DNA of 64,000 nt, from positions 45,788-109,787 of the forward strand of contig NZ_WKJN01000021.1 in assembly GCF_009674495.1 (NCBI RefSeq). Direction: 5' to 3'. The position numbers and the translations under genes are program-made. Below are positions 42,921 through 53,158 of this stretch, one piece after another (position 1 is the first letter of the stretch; every line of letters starts with the position of its first letter). The notes under the pieces are model-generated. The model saw nothing but the letters and a program-made list of their open reading frames with translations. It made no database searches and was not told where the DNA came from. The stretch comes from Duganella alba. GTDB lineage: Bacteria > Pseudomonadota > Gammaproteobacteria > Burkholderiales > Burkholderiaceae_D.

Positions 42921-44054
42921 ATGACGATCAATAAAGAAAGCGGCGTCGCCGCAGCATCCATCCTGACGGCGGCGCTGATGCTGCCGGGCGTGCAGGCGCA
43001 CGCCGAAGCGCCGCCGACCAATGGCGTCATCAGCGTCGGCTACCTGGATTACCGCGACAGCCAGTCGGGCTTCGACCGCATCAACGTGCATGCGCCATCG
43101 ATTTCCATCATGGCGCCGGTGGCGGGCGTGTGGAGCGTCAGCGGTTCGCTGGTGAAGGATGATGTCTCCGGCGCTTCGCCGCGCTATCACACGGCGGTGT
43201 CGGGCGCGTCGCGCATGAGCGATGACCGCAAGGCCGGCGATGCCTCGCTGACCCGCTACCTGGAACGCGGCAGCGTGACGGTGGGCGCGGCGTATTCGAC
43301 CGAGCACGATTATGTGTCGCGCGCGTTGTCGCTACAGGGCACGTATGAAAGCGAGGACCGCAACACCACGTGGAGCGCCGGCATCGGTCATTCCGACGAC
43401 CGCATCGATCCGGTGAACCACATCGTGGTCAATGAGCGCAAGCGCAGCACCAACTTCCTGCTTGGCGTGACGCAGGTGCTGACGGTGAACGACGTGGCGC
43501 AGCTGACGCTGGGCTACGACAACGGCAGCGGTTACTTCTCCGATCCGTACAAGTCATTCGACAACCGTCCGCGCAGCCGTTCGGAGACCACGCTGCTGGC
43601 GCGCTGGAACCACCATATCGCGGCTACCGGCGGCACCAGCCGGCTGTCGTATCGCTACTACCACGACAGCTTTGGCGTGCGCGGTCACACGCTGGCCGGC
43701 GAGTATGTTCAGCCGCTCTCCGACGGCTGGAGCGTGACGCCGGAAGTGCGGCTGTACACGCAGAGCGCGGCCAGTTTCTACTACGACCCGGTGTACGACA
43801 GCCGTTTGGGGGCGCCGTTCCCGCCGGGCTACAACGGCACCGGTTATATGTCGGCGGACCAGCGCCTGTCGGGCTTTGGTGCGGTGACGCTAGGCCTCAA
43901 GGCCAGCAAGCAGATCGACAAGCTGTGGTCGGTGGACGCCAAAGTCTCCGCCTACCAGCAGCGCGGCAGCTGGCGCCTGTTCCATGACGGCAGTCCTGGG
44001 CTGGATACCTTCCGCGCGCAGACGCTGCAGATCGCCATCAACCGCCAATGGTAG
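42921..44054 (+). CDS. DUF3570 outer-membrane-type protein with two FMN-attachment-like motifs
   Basis: 377-residue exported protein (signal peptide to about residue 28) rich in alternating beta strands and ending in an aromatic residue (LQIAINRQW), suggesting an outer-membrane barrel. Near the N terminus it has two motifs like ApbE flavinylation sites, D-D-V-S-G-A-S (residues 80-86) and T-A-V-S-G-A-S (91-97), close to the consensus D-x-x-(S/T)-G-A-(S/T) with FMN on the last Ser/Thr. ApbE is encoded next, overlapping by 7 bases. ATG 42921 is chosen over GTG 42879. Known family, unknown biochemical role. Confidence 0.85.
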   Translation: MTINKESGVAAASILTAALMLPGVQAHAEAPPTNGVISVGYLDYRDSQSGFDRINVHAPSISIMAPVAGVWSVSGSLVKDDVSGASPRYHTAVSGASRMSDDRKAGDASLTRYLERGSVTVGAAYSTEHDYVSRALSLQGTYESEDRNTTWSAGIGHSDDRIDPVNHIVVNERKRSTNFLLGVTQVLTVNDVAQLTLGYDNGSGYFSDPYKSFDNRPRSRSETTLLARWNHHIAATGGTSRLSYRYYHDSFGVRGHTLAGEYVQPLSDGWSVTPEVRLYTQSAASFYYDPVYDSRLGAPFPPGYNGTGYMSADQRLSGFGAVTLGLKASKQIDKLWSVDAKVSAYQQRGSWRLFHDGSPGLDTFRAQTLQIAINRQW

Positions 44055-44947
44055 ACGCCATCCACCGCTTGCCGTTCGACGCCATGGGCAGCCGTTGCGA
44101 GATACGGCTGGCGGCGGCGGACGTCGACAGCGCGCAGCGCCTGATGCGCCGCGCGGTGGAGGAGGTGCGGCGCATTGAGCATAAGTACTCGCGCTATCGG
44201 CCGGACAGCATCGTCTCGCTGATCAACGCGGCGGCTGGCGGCAGGGCGGTGGCGATCGATCATGAGACGGCAGGCTTGTTCAGTTATGCCAACACGCTGT
44301 TCGGCGCCAGCGATGGCTTGTTCGACATCACCTCCGGCGTGCTGCGGCGGGCCTGGGATTTTCGCCAGCCGCGCGTGCCGTCGGCGGCGGTGCTGGCGCC
44401 TTTGCTGGCGGTTGTGGGCTGGCGGCAGGTGGCGCTTGGTGCGGCGGAGGTATATCTGCCGAAGGCTGGCATGGAGATCGATTTCGGCGGCTTTGGCAAG
44501 GAGTATGCGGCCGACCGCGCGGCGACGCTGCTGGCGGATGCCGGCGTGCGCCACGGCTATGTGAACCTGGGCGGCGACATGCGTTTCATCGGGCCGCGCA
44601 TGGATGGCAGACCGTGGCAGATCGGCATTCAAGACCCGCGCGAAGCGGAGGGCGTGCTGGCCACGATCCCCATCAGCGAAGGCGCGCTGGCCACCAGCGG
44701 CGACTACGAGCGGTTCTTCGAACTGGATGGGCAGCGTTATTGCCACATTCTCGATCCGCGCGATGGCATGCCGGTGCGCTACTGGCGTTCGGTGAGCGTG
44801 CTGGCGCCGGTGGCGATTGCGGCCGGCAGTTGTTCGACTATCGCAATGCTCAAGCAGCGCGACGGGCTGGATTTTTTAAATGCGTCCGACATGGCTTATC
44901 TGGCGGTCGATGACGAAGGACAGATGTTGTATAGGGATCTGACATGA
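44048..44947 (+). CDS. apbE: FAD:protein FMN transferase ApbE
   Basis: 299-residue enzyme that transfers FMN from FAD to a Ser/Thr of exported proteins. ApbE motifs: MGSRCEIRL near the N terminus, IEHKYSRYRPDSIVSLIN, DITSGVLRRAWDF, GGFGKEYAADRA, GYVNLGGDMR and LATSGDYERFF with the Mg/FAD-binding residues. No signal peptide is visible at the chosen ATG, unlike many ApbE, so its compartment is unclear. Probable target is the DUF3570 protein encoded just upstream. Stop overlaps dsbD by 4 bases. Confidence 0.95.
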   Translation: MVDAIHRLPFDAMGSRCEIRLAAADVDSAQRLMRRAVEEVRRIEHKYSRYRPDSIVSLINAAAGGRAVAIDHETAGLFSYANTLFGASDGLFDITSGVLRRAWDFRQPRVPSAAVLAPLLAVVGWRQVALGAAEVYLPKAGMEIDFGGFGKEYAADRAATLLADAGVRHGYVNLGGDMRFIGPRMDGRPWQIGIQDPREAEGVLATIPISEGALATSGDYERFFELDGQRYCHILDPRDGMPVRYWRSVSVLAPVAIAAGSCSTIAMLKQRDGLDFLNASDMAYLAVDDEGQMLYRDLT

Positions 44948-46773
44948 GCATGCAAAAATGGTTGAAGGCCTTGCTGGCGATGGTGATGCTGTTCTGCGCC
45001 TGGGCGCGGGCGGGCGATTTTCTGGAGCCGGAGCAGGCGTTCCAGTTGCAGGGCGAGCTGGTGGACGCGCATACGGTGCGCCTGACCTGGGTGATCGCAC
45101 CGGAATACCACTTGTACCGCGACCGCCTGAGCTTCAACGGCGGGGTTGGCGCGCCGGCGCTGCCGGCTGGTCTGCGCAAGTTCGACACCAACTTTAACAA
45201 GGAGATGGAGACCTACCAGAACAAGCTGGTGGTGGATCTGCCGATGACGGCCACTGCGCCGTTCACGCTGCAGGTGGGCTATCAGGGATGTGCGGATGCG
45301 GGCTTGTGCTATTCGCCGGCGTCGCAGAGTTATCGCGTTGATCCGGCCGTGCCGGGCAAGTTGACGCCGGCCGATCCGGCCACCACACCGGCCGCGACGC
45401 CGAATGCTGCTGCAACGATAACGGCAACGCCGACGTCCGCAAATTCCGCCACACCGGCAGCCGCGCCGGAAGACGACAGTTCGCTGGCCCAGCGTACGCT
45501 GCAGAGCGGCAGCGCGTGGCGCATCGGCCTGGCCTTCCTGGCCTTCGGCCTGCTGCTGTCGTTCACGCCGTGCGTGCTGCCGATGGTGCCTATCCTGTCC
45601 TCGATCATCGTCGGCGAGGGCGCCGTGTCGCGCAGCCGTGGCCTGACGCTGGCGCTGGCGTATTCGCTCGGCATGGCGCTGGTCTATACCTCGCTGGGCG
45701 TGGCTGCCGGCCTGGCTGGCGAAGGCCTCGCCGGCGCACTGCAAAAACCGTGGGTGCTGCTGACCTTCGGCGCGCTGCTGGTCGGTCTGGCGCTGTCGAT
45801 GTTCGACGTCTACCAGTTGCAGCTGCCGAGCGGCCTGCAAAGCCGCCTGAGTGAAACCAGCAGCGGCATGAGCGGCGGCCGTTTCGCCGGCGTGTTCGTG
45901 ATGGGCGCCCTGTCGGCGCTGATCGTCGGCCCGTGCGTGGCGGGACCGCTGGCCGGCGCGCTGCTGTACATCAGCCAGACGCGCAATGTCTGGACCGGCG
46001 GCTGGGCGCTGTTCTCGATGGCGGCCGGCATGAGCGTGCCGCTGCTGCTGACCGGCGTATCGGCCGGCAGCCTGCTGCCGCGCGCCGGCGCCTGGATGAA
46101 CGGCGTGAAGAAAGTCTTCGGCCTGTTGCTGATCGCGGTGGCCATCTGGATGGTGTCGCCGGTGTTCCCGGTCACGGTCGACATGGCGCTGTGGGGCATC
46201 TTCGCCCTGCTGTGCGCTGTCTTCCTGCACGTGTTCGAGCCGCTGCAAAAGGGTGCCGAGCTGCGCGCCTACGTCGGCAAGACGCTGGGCCTGGCCTTCC
46301 TGCTGGCCGGCCTGTTCGAACTGACCGGCGCCGCGAGCGCCGGCCGCGATGTGTTGCAGCCACTGGGTCACCTGAGCATCGCCCGCGCCGACAAGCCGGC
46401 GGCGGGCGAGGGGGGCGATGTGCGCTTCAGCCGCATCAAGACGGCGGCCGAACTGGATCAGGTGCTGGCGGCCAGCAGCACGCCGGTGATGCTGGACTTC
46501 TACGCCGACTGGTGCGTGTCCTGCAAGGAGATGGAGCGCTTCACTTTCTCGAAGCCGGAAGTGGCGGGCAAGCTGAAACAGGTGAAGCTGATCCAGGTTG
46601 ACGTCACCGCCAACAACGCCGACGACAAGGAGCTGATGAAGCGTTTCGGCCTGTTCGGCCCACCGGGCATCATCCTGTTCAAGGCCGGCAAGGAAATTCC
46701 GGACAGCCGCGTGATCGGCTTCCTGGCCGCAGAGCCGTTCGTTCAGCATCTGGCGCGGCATATCGATTCCTGA
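44944..46773 (+). CDS. dsbD: Thiol:disulfide interchange protein DsbD
   Basis: 609-residue inner-membrane reductant conduit from cytoplasmic thioredoxin to periplasmic partners. The N-terminal alpha domain (signal to about residue 22; EPEQAFQLQGELVDA...YQGCADAGLCYSP), eight-helix central domain with redox Cys in FTPCVLPMVPI and GPCVAGPLAGALLYI, and C-terminal thioredoxin domain with WCVSCKEME are complete. It is coupled to apbE by ATGA and would recharge the TlpA protein and possibly cytochrome maturation. Confidence 0.96.
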   Translation: MSMQKWLKALLAMVMLFCAWARAGDFLEPEQAFQLQGELVDAHTVRLTWVIAPEYHLYRDRLSFNGGVGAPALPAGLRKFDTNFNKEMETYQNKLVVDLPMTATAPFTLQVGYQGCADAGLCYSPASQSYRVDPAVPGKLTPADPATTPAATPNAAATITATPTSANSATPAAAPEDDSSLAQRTLQSGSAWRIGLAFLAFGLLLSFTPCVLPMVPILSSIIVGEGAVSRSRGLTLALAYSLGMALVYTSLGVAAGLAGEGLAGALQKPWVLLTFGALLVGLALSMFDVYQLQLPSGLQSRLSETSSGMSGGRFAGVFVMGALSALIVGPCVAGPLAGALLYISQTRNVWTGGWALFSMAAGMSVPLLLTGVSAGSLLPRAGAWMNGVKKVFGLLLIAVAIWMVSPVFPVTVDMALWGIFALLCAVFLHVFEPLQKGAELRAYVGKTLGLAFLLAGLFELTGAASAGRDVLQPLGHLSIARADKPAAGEGGDVRFSRIKTAAELDQVLAASSTPVMLDFYADWCVSCKEMERFTFSKPEVAGKLKQVKLIQVDVTANNADDKELMKRFGLFGPPGIILFKAGKEIPDSRVIGFLAAEPFVQHLARHIDS

Positions 46774-46794
46774 ATCGCAGGTAGAATACGCGGT

Positions 46795-47547
46795 ATGAAA
46801 CCGCTCGTATTCCTCATGCTGTGCGCCGCCGCGGCGCCTCTCTACGCCCAGGACGACGCTGTCCTGCCCTACCGTCCATCGGTTTCCAGCCCGGCGCAGT
46901 TGCCGGTGCCGGGGCAGCTGGAATTGGAGACCGGCTTCCTGAACACCAGGTCCAGCGACAGCCGGCGTGGCAGCCTGCCCTACACCTTCAAGCTGGCGTT
47001 CAATGAACAGTGGGGCGTGCTGGTGGGCGGCGAAGGCTACGTCTCGGAGCATGACGACGGCAGCCCGCGCCAGCGCGGCATCGGCGACACCACCTTTGTG
47101 TTGAAACGCGCCTTCCTGATTGACGACGCCACCGCGCTGGGCCTGGAGCTGGGCGCCAAGGCGCCGACGGCGAAGGACACCATCGGCAGCGGCAAGAGCG
47201 ATTACAGCATCAACGGCATTCTCAGCCGCGACTTCGGCGACGTCCACATGGACGCCAACCTGAACGCCACGAGGCTGGGCGCCTACGACGCCGGCACCAG
47301 CCGCACGCAGAGCGGCTGGTCGGCGTCGTTCTCCGTGCCGGTGGCGGAAAAATGGAGCGCGACCGGCGAGCTGTCCGGCACCCACCGCGAGAACACGCTG
47401 AACACCGCGCAGCTGCTGGTGGCCGCCGCCTATAGTCCGAACAAGCGGCTGGTGTTCGACTTCGGCGTGGCGCATGGCATGACGTCCGCCTCGCAGGATT
47501 GGTCGCTGTTCGGCGGCGTCACGCTGCCGCTGGCGAAGCTCTGGTGA
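46795..47547 (+). CDS. Predicted outer-membrane beta-barrel (transporter-like)
   Basis: 250-residue exported protein (signal peptide MKPLVFLMLCAAAAPLYA) starting with LPYRPSVSSPAQLPVPGQLELETGF and made of amphipathic strands, with the motif DTTFVLKRAF. It resembles the 'MetA pathway of phenol degradation'/transporter family of barrels in layout. It lies 21 bases after dsbD, possibly the last gene of the redox operon. It ends directly against the convergent Lrp-type gene. Function not known. Confidence 0.72.
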   Translation: MKPLVFLMLCAAAAPLYAQDDAVLPYRPSVSSPAQLPVPGQLELETGFLNTRSSDSRRGSLPYTFKLAFNEQWGVLVGGEGYVSEHDDGSPRQRGIGDTTFVLKRAFLIDDATALGLELGAKAPTAKDTIGSGKSDYSINGILSRDFGDVHMDANLNATRLGAYDAGTSRTQSGWSASFSVPVAEKWSATGELSGTHRENTLNTAQLLVAAAYSPNKRLVFDFGVAHGMTSASQDWSLFGGVTLPLAKLW

Positions 47548-48069
47548 TCAGACCAGCGGCAGCGCCGTGGTGTCCTTGATGCGCTGAAGCGCGAACGACG
47601 ACTTCACGTCCAGCACCGCCGGGTGGCGCAGCAGCGTCGCCATCATGAAGCGCGAGAAGTGGTCCATGTCCTCCACGTGCACGCGCAGCAGGTAATCCAT
47701 CTCGCCGGTCATCGCGTAGCAGGCCACCACTTCCGGCCACTGCGCCACCGATTCGGCGAAGTCGGCGCGCGGCGACGGCGGCGCGTTGACGGCGCCCAGC
47801 GCGCGCGCATTGCTGTGCGCCGCCGCGTCGCTGTGCTTTTCCAGCCGCACGTTCACATACGCCAGCAGGCCGAGGCCGATCTTGTCCGGGTCCAGCAGCG
47901 CCACGTACTGGCGGATCACGCCGGCTTCTTCCAGGCGCTTGATGCGGCGCAGGCAGGGCGAGGGCGACAGCGCCACCAGCTCGGCCACGTCCTGGTTCGA
48001 CAGGCGGCCATCGGATTGCAATATGGACAGAATCTTACGGTCGGTTTTGTCCAGCGCGATTTTGGTCAT
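47548..48069 (-). CDS. Lrp/AsnC-family transcriptional regulator
   Basis: 173-residue regulator with an N-terminal winged HTH (LDKTDRKILSILQSDGRLSN, about residues 5-55) and a C-terminal ligand-binding RAM domain (about 67-155). The RAM domain carries an insertion of about 20 residues with Pro/Ala (ARALGAVNAPPSPRADF) not usual in the family. It is divergent from the 4-hydroxyphenylpyruvate dioxygenase gene, so it probably responds to aromatic amino acids. A perfect palindrome in the shared promoter region is the likely site. Confidence 0.92.
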   Translation of the reverse strand: MTKIALDKTDRKILSILQSDGRLSNQDVAELVALSPSPCLRRIKRLEEAGVIRQYVALLDPDKIGLGLLAYVNVRLEKHSDAAAHSNARALGAVNAPPSPRADFAESVAQWPEVVACYAMTGEMDYLLRVHVEDMDHFSRFMMATLLRHPAVLDVKSSFALQRIKDTTALPLV

Positions 48070-48095
48070 AAATACCTCATAAATTCGGAATTAAG

Positions 48096-48108
48096 GCAAT
48101 ATTATTGC
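48096..48108. promoter_or_regulatory. Palindrome, probable Lrp-type operator
   Basis: GCAATA-T-TATTGC in the 126-base region between the Lrp-type gene and the dioxygenase gene, 27 bases from the regulator ATG. Size and A/T-rich centre fit Lrp/AsnC sites. Confidence 0.6.
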
Positions 48109-48162
48109 TCAAACTGGCGGGGCGTGGGAACTGTTTGCAATTTAATGCCGTGAAAGCGGATC

Positions 48163-48168
48163 TATACT
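48163..48168 (+). promoter_or_regulatory. Probable -10 element of the dioxygenase gene
   Basis: TATACT, 28 bases before the ATG. A weak -35 (TTTAAT) stands 16 bases upstream. AAGGAGA (48184-48190) is the ribosome site. Confidence 0.5.
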
Positions 48169-48195
48169 GTGCGCTATTCGAATAAGGAGACACGC

Positions 48196-49314
<1,119 letters not shown>

Positions 49315-49428
49315 GGTGTAGAGTAAGACCAAAGCCGGTAGCAAAGCACATAGACAGAGCACCGGCGCGAACGCGGCAGAGCCTACCCGGCACTGCCGCG
49401 CAGATTCGAGAATATTGGAGACAAGACA

Positions 49429-52400
49429 ATGAATGCACCTCAAAAGGGTTTGCAATTGGAGCCGGCCGACATCACGCTGGACGATAAATGGACCCTGGAG
49501 CGCGGCCGTGCCTTCATGACCGGCACGCAGGCGCTGATCCGCCTGCCGATGATGCAGCGCGAGCGCGATCTGAACGCCGGCCTGAACACCGCCGGCTACA
49601 TCACCGGCTACCGCGGTTCGCCGGTCACCAGCGTCGACATGACGGCGGTGAAGGCCAAGAAATACCTCGACGCACATCACGTCAAATTCCATCCAGGGAT
49701 GAACGAAGACCTCGCGGCGACCGCCGTCTGGGGCACGCAGCAGACCAATCTTTTCAAGGACGCCAAATACGACGGCGTCTTCTCCATGTGGTACGGCAAA
49801 GGCCCCGGCGTCGACCGTTGCGGCGACGTGTTCAAGCACGCCAACAACGCCGGCTCCGCCAAGCACGGCGGCGTGCTGGTACTGGCCGGCGATGACCACG
49901 CGGCCAAGTCCTCGTCCACCGCGCACCAGTCGGACCACATCCTGAACGCCTGCGGCATTCCGGTGCTGTATCCATCCTCGGTGCAGGAGTACATCGACTA
50001 CGGCCTGCATGCGTGGGCCATGAGCCGCTACACCGGCCTGTGGGTGTCGATGAAGTGCGTGACCGACATCATCGAATCCGGCGCCGTGGTGGACTTCGAT
50101 CCGGACCGCGTGCAGATCGAGCTGCCGACCGACTTCGAGCTGCCTGAAGGCGGTTTGAATATCCGCTGGCCGGACACCGTGCTGGACATGGAAGTCCGCA
50201 TGAACAGCTACAAGTGGTACGCCGCGCTGGCCTACTGCCGCGCGAATAAGCTCAACAAGATCATCTGGGATTCGCCGAAGCCGAAGATCGGCATCATCAC
50301 CGCCGGCAAATCCTACCTGGACACGCGCCAGGCGCTGGCCGACCTGGGCATCGACGAGCAGGCCGCCGCCGACATCGGCATCCGCCTGTACAAGATCGGC
50401 ATGACCTGGCCGCTGGAAGCGGACGGCGTGCACGAATTCGCCAAGGGCCTGGACGAAATCCTGGTGGTGGAAGAGAAGCGCCAGATCCTTGAATACGCGC
50501 TGAAGGAAGAGCTGTACAACCTGCCGGACGGCGAACGTCCGCGCGTGGTCGGCAAGTTCGACGACACCGGCGAATGGAGCAACAAGGGCAAGACCGGCCA
50601 CGGCGACTGGCTGCTGCCGGCCACCTATGAACTGAATCCGGCGCAGATCGCGCGCGCCATCGCCTCGCGCATCGCGCACTACTGCGACGGCCATCCGGTC
50701 GCCAAGCGCGTGCAGGAACGCGTGGCGTATCTGGAAGCGAAAGAGCTGGCGCTGAAGACGCTGCCGACCAAATCCAATCCGCAGACCGACCGCACGCCGT
50801 ACTTCTGCTCCGGCTGTCCGCACAATTCCTCGACCAAGGTGCCGGAAGGTTCGCGCGCGCTGGCCGGCATCGGCTGCCACTACATGGTGCTGTGGATGGA
50901 CCGCGAGACCTCGACCTTCACCCACATGGGCGCGGAAGGCGTGACGTGGGTCGGGCAGGCGCCGTTCACCAACGAGAAGCACGTGTTCACCAACCTTGGC
51001 GACGGCACCTACTTCCACTCGGGGATACTGGCGATCCGCGCGGCGGTGGCGGCCAAGGTCAACATCACCTACAAGATCCTGTTCAACGACGCGGTGGCGA
51101 TGACCGGCGGCCAGCAGTTCGACGGCCCGCTCGATCCGGGCATGATCTCGCGCCAGATCGCGGCCGAAGGCGTGACGCCGATTATCGTCGTCACCGACGA
51201 GCCGGAAAAATATCCATCGGATTACAACTGGGCGCCTGGCGTCACCGTGCGCCACCGCAGCGAATTGATGGACGTGCAGCGCGAACTGCGCGACAAGCCG
51301 GGCGTGTCGGCCATGATCTACGACCAGACCTGTGCGTCCGAGAAGCGCCGCCGCCGGAAACGCAACGAATACCCTGATCCAGCCAAGCGCGCCGTCATCA
51401 ACGAAGCGGTGTGCGAAGGCTGCGGCGACTGCTCGGTGCAGTCCAACTGCCTGTCGGTGGAGCCGCTGGAAACGGACCTGGGCCGCAAGCGCCAGATCAA
51501 TCAATCGTCGTGCAACAAGGACTTCTCCTGCACCACCGGTTTCTGCCCGAGCTTTGTGACGGTGGAAGGCGGCGCGCTGAAGAAGCCGAAGAAAGCCGCT
51601 GTCGGTGAAGGCCCGCAGGCCGTGCTGCCGATGCCGACGCTGCCATCGACCGAGACGCCGTTCGGCATCCTGATCACCGGCATCGGCGGCACCGGCGTGG
51701 TGACGGTCGGCCAGATCCTCGCCATGGCCGCCCACGTCGAGAACAAGGGCGCCATCGTGCTGGACATGAGCGGCCTGGCGCAGAAGGGCGGTCCGGTGAT
51801 GTCGCACGTGCGCCTGGCGGACAAGCAAGGCGATCTGCACTCGACCCGCGTCGGCACCGGCAGCGCCGATCTGGTGATCGGCTGCGATCTGATCGTCACC
51901 GCCTCGCGCGACGCGCTGTCGCGCATGGGCGAAGGCCGCACGCATGCGATGATCAATTCGACCGGTTCCTCGACCGCCGCTTTCGTCAAGAATCCGGACT
52001 GGCAGTTCCCGGACGCCGGCTCGCGCGGTGAAATCATCCGCGCCTGCGGCAACGACAATGTGGACTTCGTCGACGCCGGCCAGATCGCCACCGCGTTGAT
52101 GGGCGACTCCATCGCCACCAATATGTTCATGCTGGGCTACGCCTTCCAGAAAGGCTTCGTGCCGCTGAGCGAAGCGTCGCTGATCAAGGCGATTGAGCTG
52201 AACGGCGTGTCGGTGGCCTTCAACAAGGCCGCCTTCAACTGGGGCCGCACCGCCGCGCACGATCTGGCGTCGGTGACCAAGCTGACCACGCCGGCCAAGG
52301 TGATCGAGTTCAAACGCATCCAGACGCTGGACGACATCGTTGCCAAGCGCGTGGAGCTGCTGACCGCGTATCAGGATGCGAATTATGCGAAACAGTATAA

Positions 52401-53001
52401 ATCGTTTGTTGACCAGGTCCGCGCGGAAGAGGCCAAGCTGGGCAAGAGCACCCGCCTGACCGAAGCGGTAGCGCGCTACTACTACAAGCTGATGGCCTAC
52501 AAGGATGAATACGAAGTCGCCCGCCTGTACACCGACGGCGCCTTCCAGCAGAAGGTCGCCGGCATGTTCGAAGGCGACATCAAGCTGAAATTCCATCTGG
52601 CGCCGCCGCTGATGGCCAAGCACGACGCGCAGGGCCACCTGATCAAGAAGGAATATGGCCCGTGGATGATGAAGGCGTTCGGCGTGCTGGCCAAGTTCAA
52701 GGGCCTGCGCGGCACGGCGCTGGACGTCTTCGGCTACACGGCGGAGCGCAAATCGGAGCGCGCGCTGATCGGCGAGTACCGCGACACCGTGACCGGCCTG
52801 CTGCCAAGGCTGACGGCTGACAACCTGACCCAGGCAGTCGCCATCGCCAGCATTCCGGAAGACATCCGCGGCTACGGCCACGTGAAGGAACGCCACCTGC
52901 TGGCGGCCAAGCAGAAGGAAGCCAGCCTGCTGGCCTCTTTCGGCAAGCCGGCGCCGGCTGCCGTGCCTTTGCCGACGGACAGCCATAGCCACGCGGCTTA
53001 A
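49429..53001 (+). CDS. Indolepyruvate ferredoxin oxidoreductase, fused alpha and beta subunits
   Basis: 1190-residue 2-oxoacid:ferredoxin oxidoreductase oxidising aryl- or branched-chain pyruvates to acyl-CoA. It carries the N-terminal pyruvate-binding domain (residues about 20-400), TPP domain with FCSGCPHNSSTKVPEGSRAL (about 460) and a Cys-rich iron-sulfur region (CEGCGDCSVQSNC and CNKDFSCTTGFCP, about 660-710), then the gamma-type domain (GIGGTGVVTVGQIL) and a helical C terminus. Length is normal for the fused bacterial form. A GGAGA site lies 8 bases before the ATG. Acts with the upstream dioxygenase in aromatic amino-acid catabolism. Confidence 0.93.
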   Translation: MNAPQKGLQLEPADITLDDKWTLERGRAFMTGTQALIRLPMMQRERDLNAGLNTAGYITGYRGSPVTSVDMTAVKAKKYLDAHHVKFHPGMNEDLAATAVWGTQQTNLFKDAKYDGVFSMWYGKGPGVDRCGDVFKHANNAGSAKHGGVLVLAGDDHAAKSSSTAHQSDHILNACGIPVLYPSSVQEYIDYGLHAWAMSRYTGLWVSMKCVTDIIESGAVVDFDPDRVQIELPTDFELPEGGLNIRWPDTVLDMEVRMNSYKWYAALAYCRANKLNKIIWDSPKPKIGIITAGKSYLDTRQALADLGIDEQAAADIGIRLYKIGMTWPLEADGVHEFAKGLDEILVVEEKRQILEYALKEELYNLPDGERPRVVGKFDDTGEWSNKGKTGHGDWLLPATYELNPAQIARAIASRIAHYCDGHPVAKRVQERVAYLEAKELALKTLPTKSNPQTDRTPYFCSGCPHNSSTKVPEGSRALAGIGCHYMVLWMDRETSTFTHMGAEGVTWVGQAPFTNEKHVFTNLGDGTYFHSGILAIRAAVAAKVNITYKILFNDAVAMTGGQQFDGPLDPGMISRQIAAEGVTPIIVVTDEPEKYPSDYNWAPGVTVRHRSELMDVQRELRDKPGVSAMIYDQTCASEKRRRRKRNEYPDPAKRAVINEAVCEGCGDCSVQSNCLSVEPLETDLGRKRQINQSSCNKDFSCTTGFCPSFVTVEGGALKKPKKAAVGEGPQAVLPMPTLPSTETPFGILITGIGGTGVVTVGQILAMAAHVENKGAIVLDMSGLAQKGGPVMSHVRLADKQGDLHSTRVGTGSADLVIGCDLIVTASRDALSRMGEGRTHAMINSTGSSTAAFVKNPDWQFPDAGSRGEIIRACGNDNVDFVDAGQIATALMGDSIATNMFMLGYAFQKGFVPLSEASLIKAIELNGVSVAFNKAAFNWGRTAAHDLASVTKLTTPAKVIEFKRIQTLDDIVAKRVELLTAYQDANYAKQYKSFVDQVRAEEAKLGKSTRLTEAVARYYYKLMAYKDEYEVARLYTDGAFQQKVAGMFEGDIKLKFHLAPPLMAKHDAQGHLIKKEYGPWMMKAFGVLAKFKGLRGTALDVFGYTAERKSERALIGEYRDTVTGLLPRLTADNLTQAVAIASIPEDIRGYGHVKERHLLAAKQKEASLLASFGKPAPAAVPLPTDSHSHAA

Positions 53002-53020
53002 AATTTTTTTCGTTTCACCA

Positions 53021-53046
53021 AAGGCGCCCGAGGGCGCCTTTTTTAA
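53021..53046 (+). terminator. Intrinsic terminator after the oxidoreductase gene
   Basis: AAGGCGCCC and GGGCGCCTT around a GA centre (effective loop CGAG), then TTTT. It lies 20 bases after the stop at 53001. Confidence 0.9.
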
Positions 53047-53158
53047 TCCACGAAACAACTTTATTTAAAAAACTGCATAAGCATGTAACAAATCATTCGT
53101 TCAGTAATCGTTCTGCGTTTGATAAGGTGTCGACCTTTTCAGTCCTGAATTATTTACA

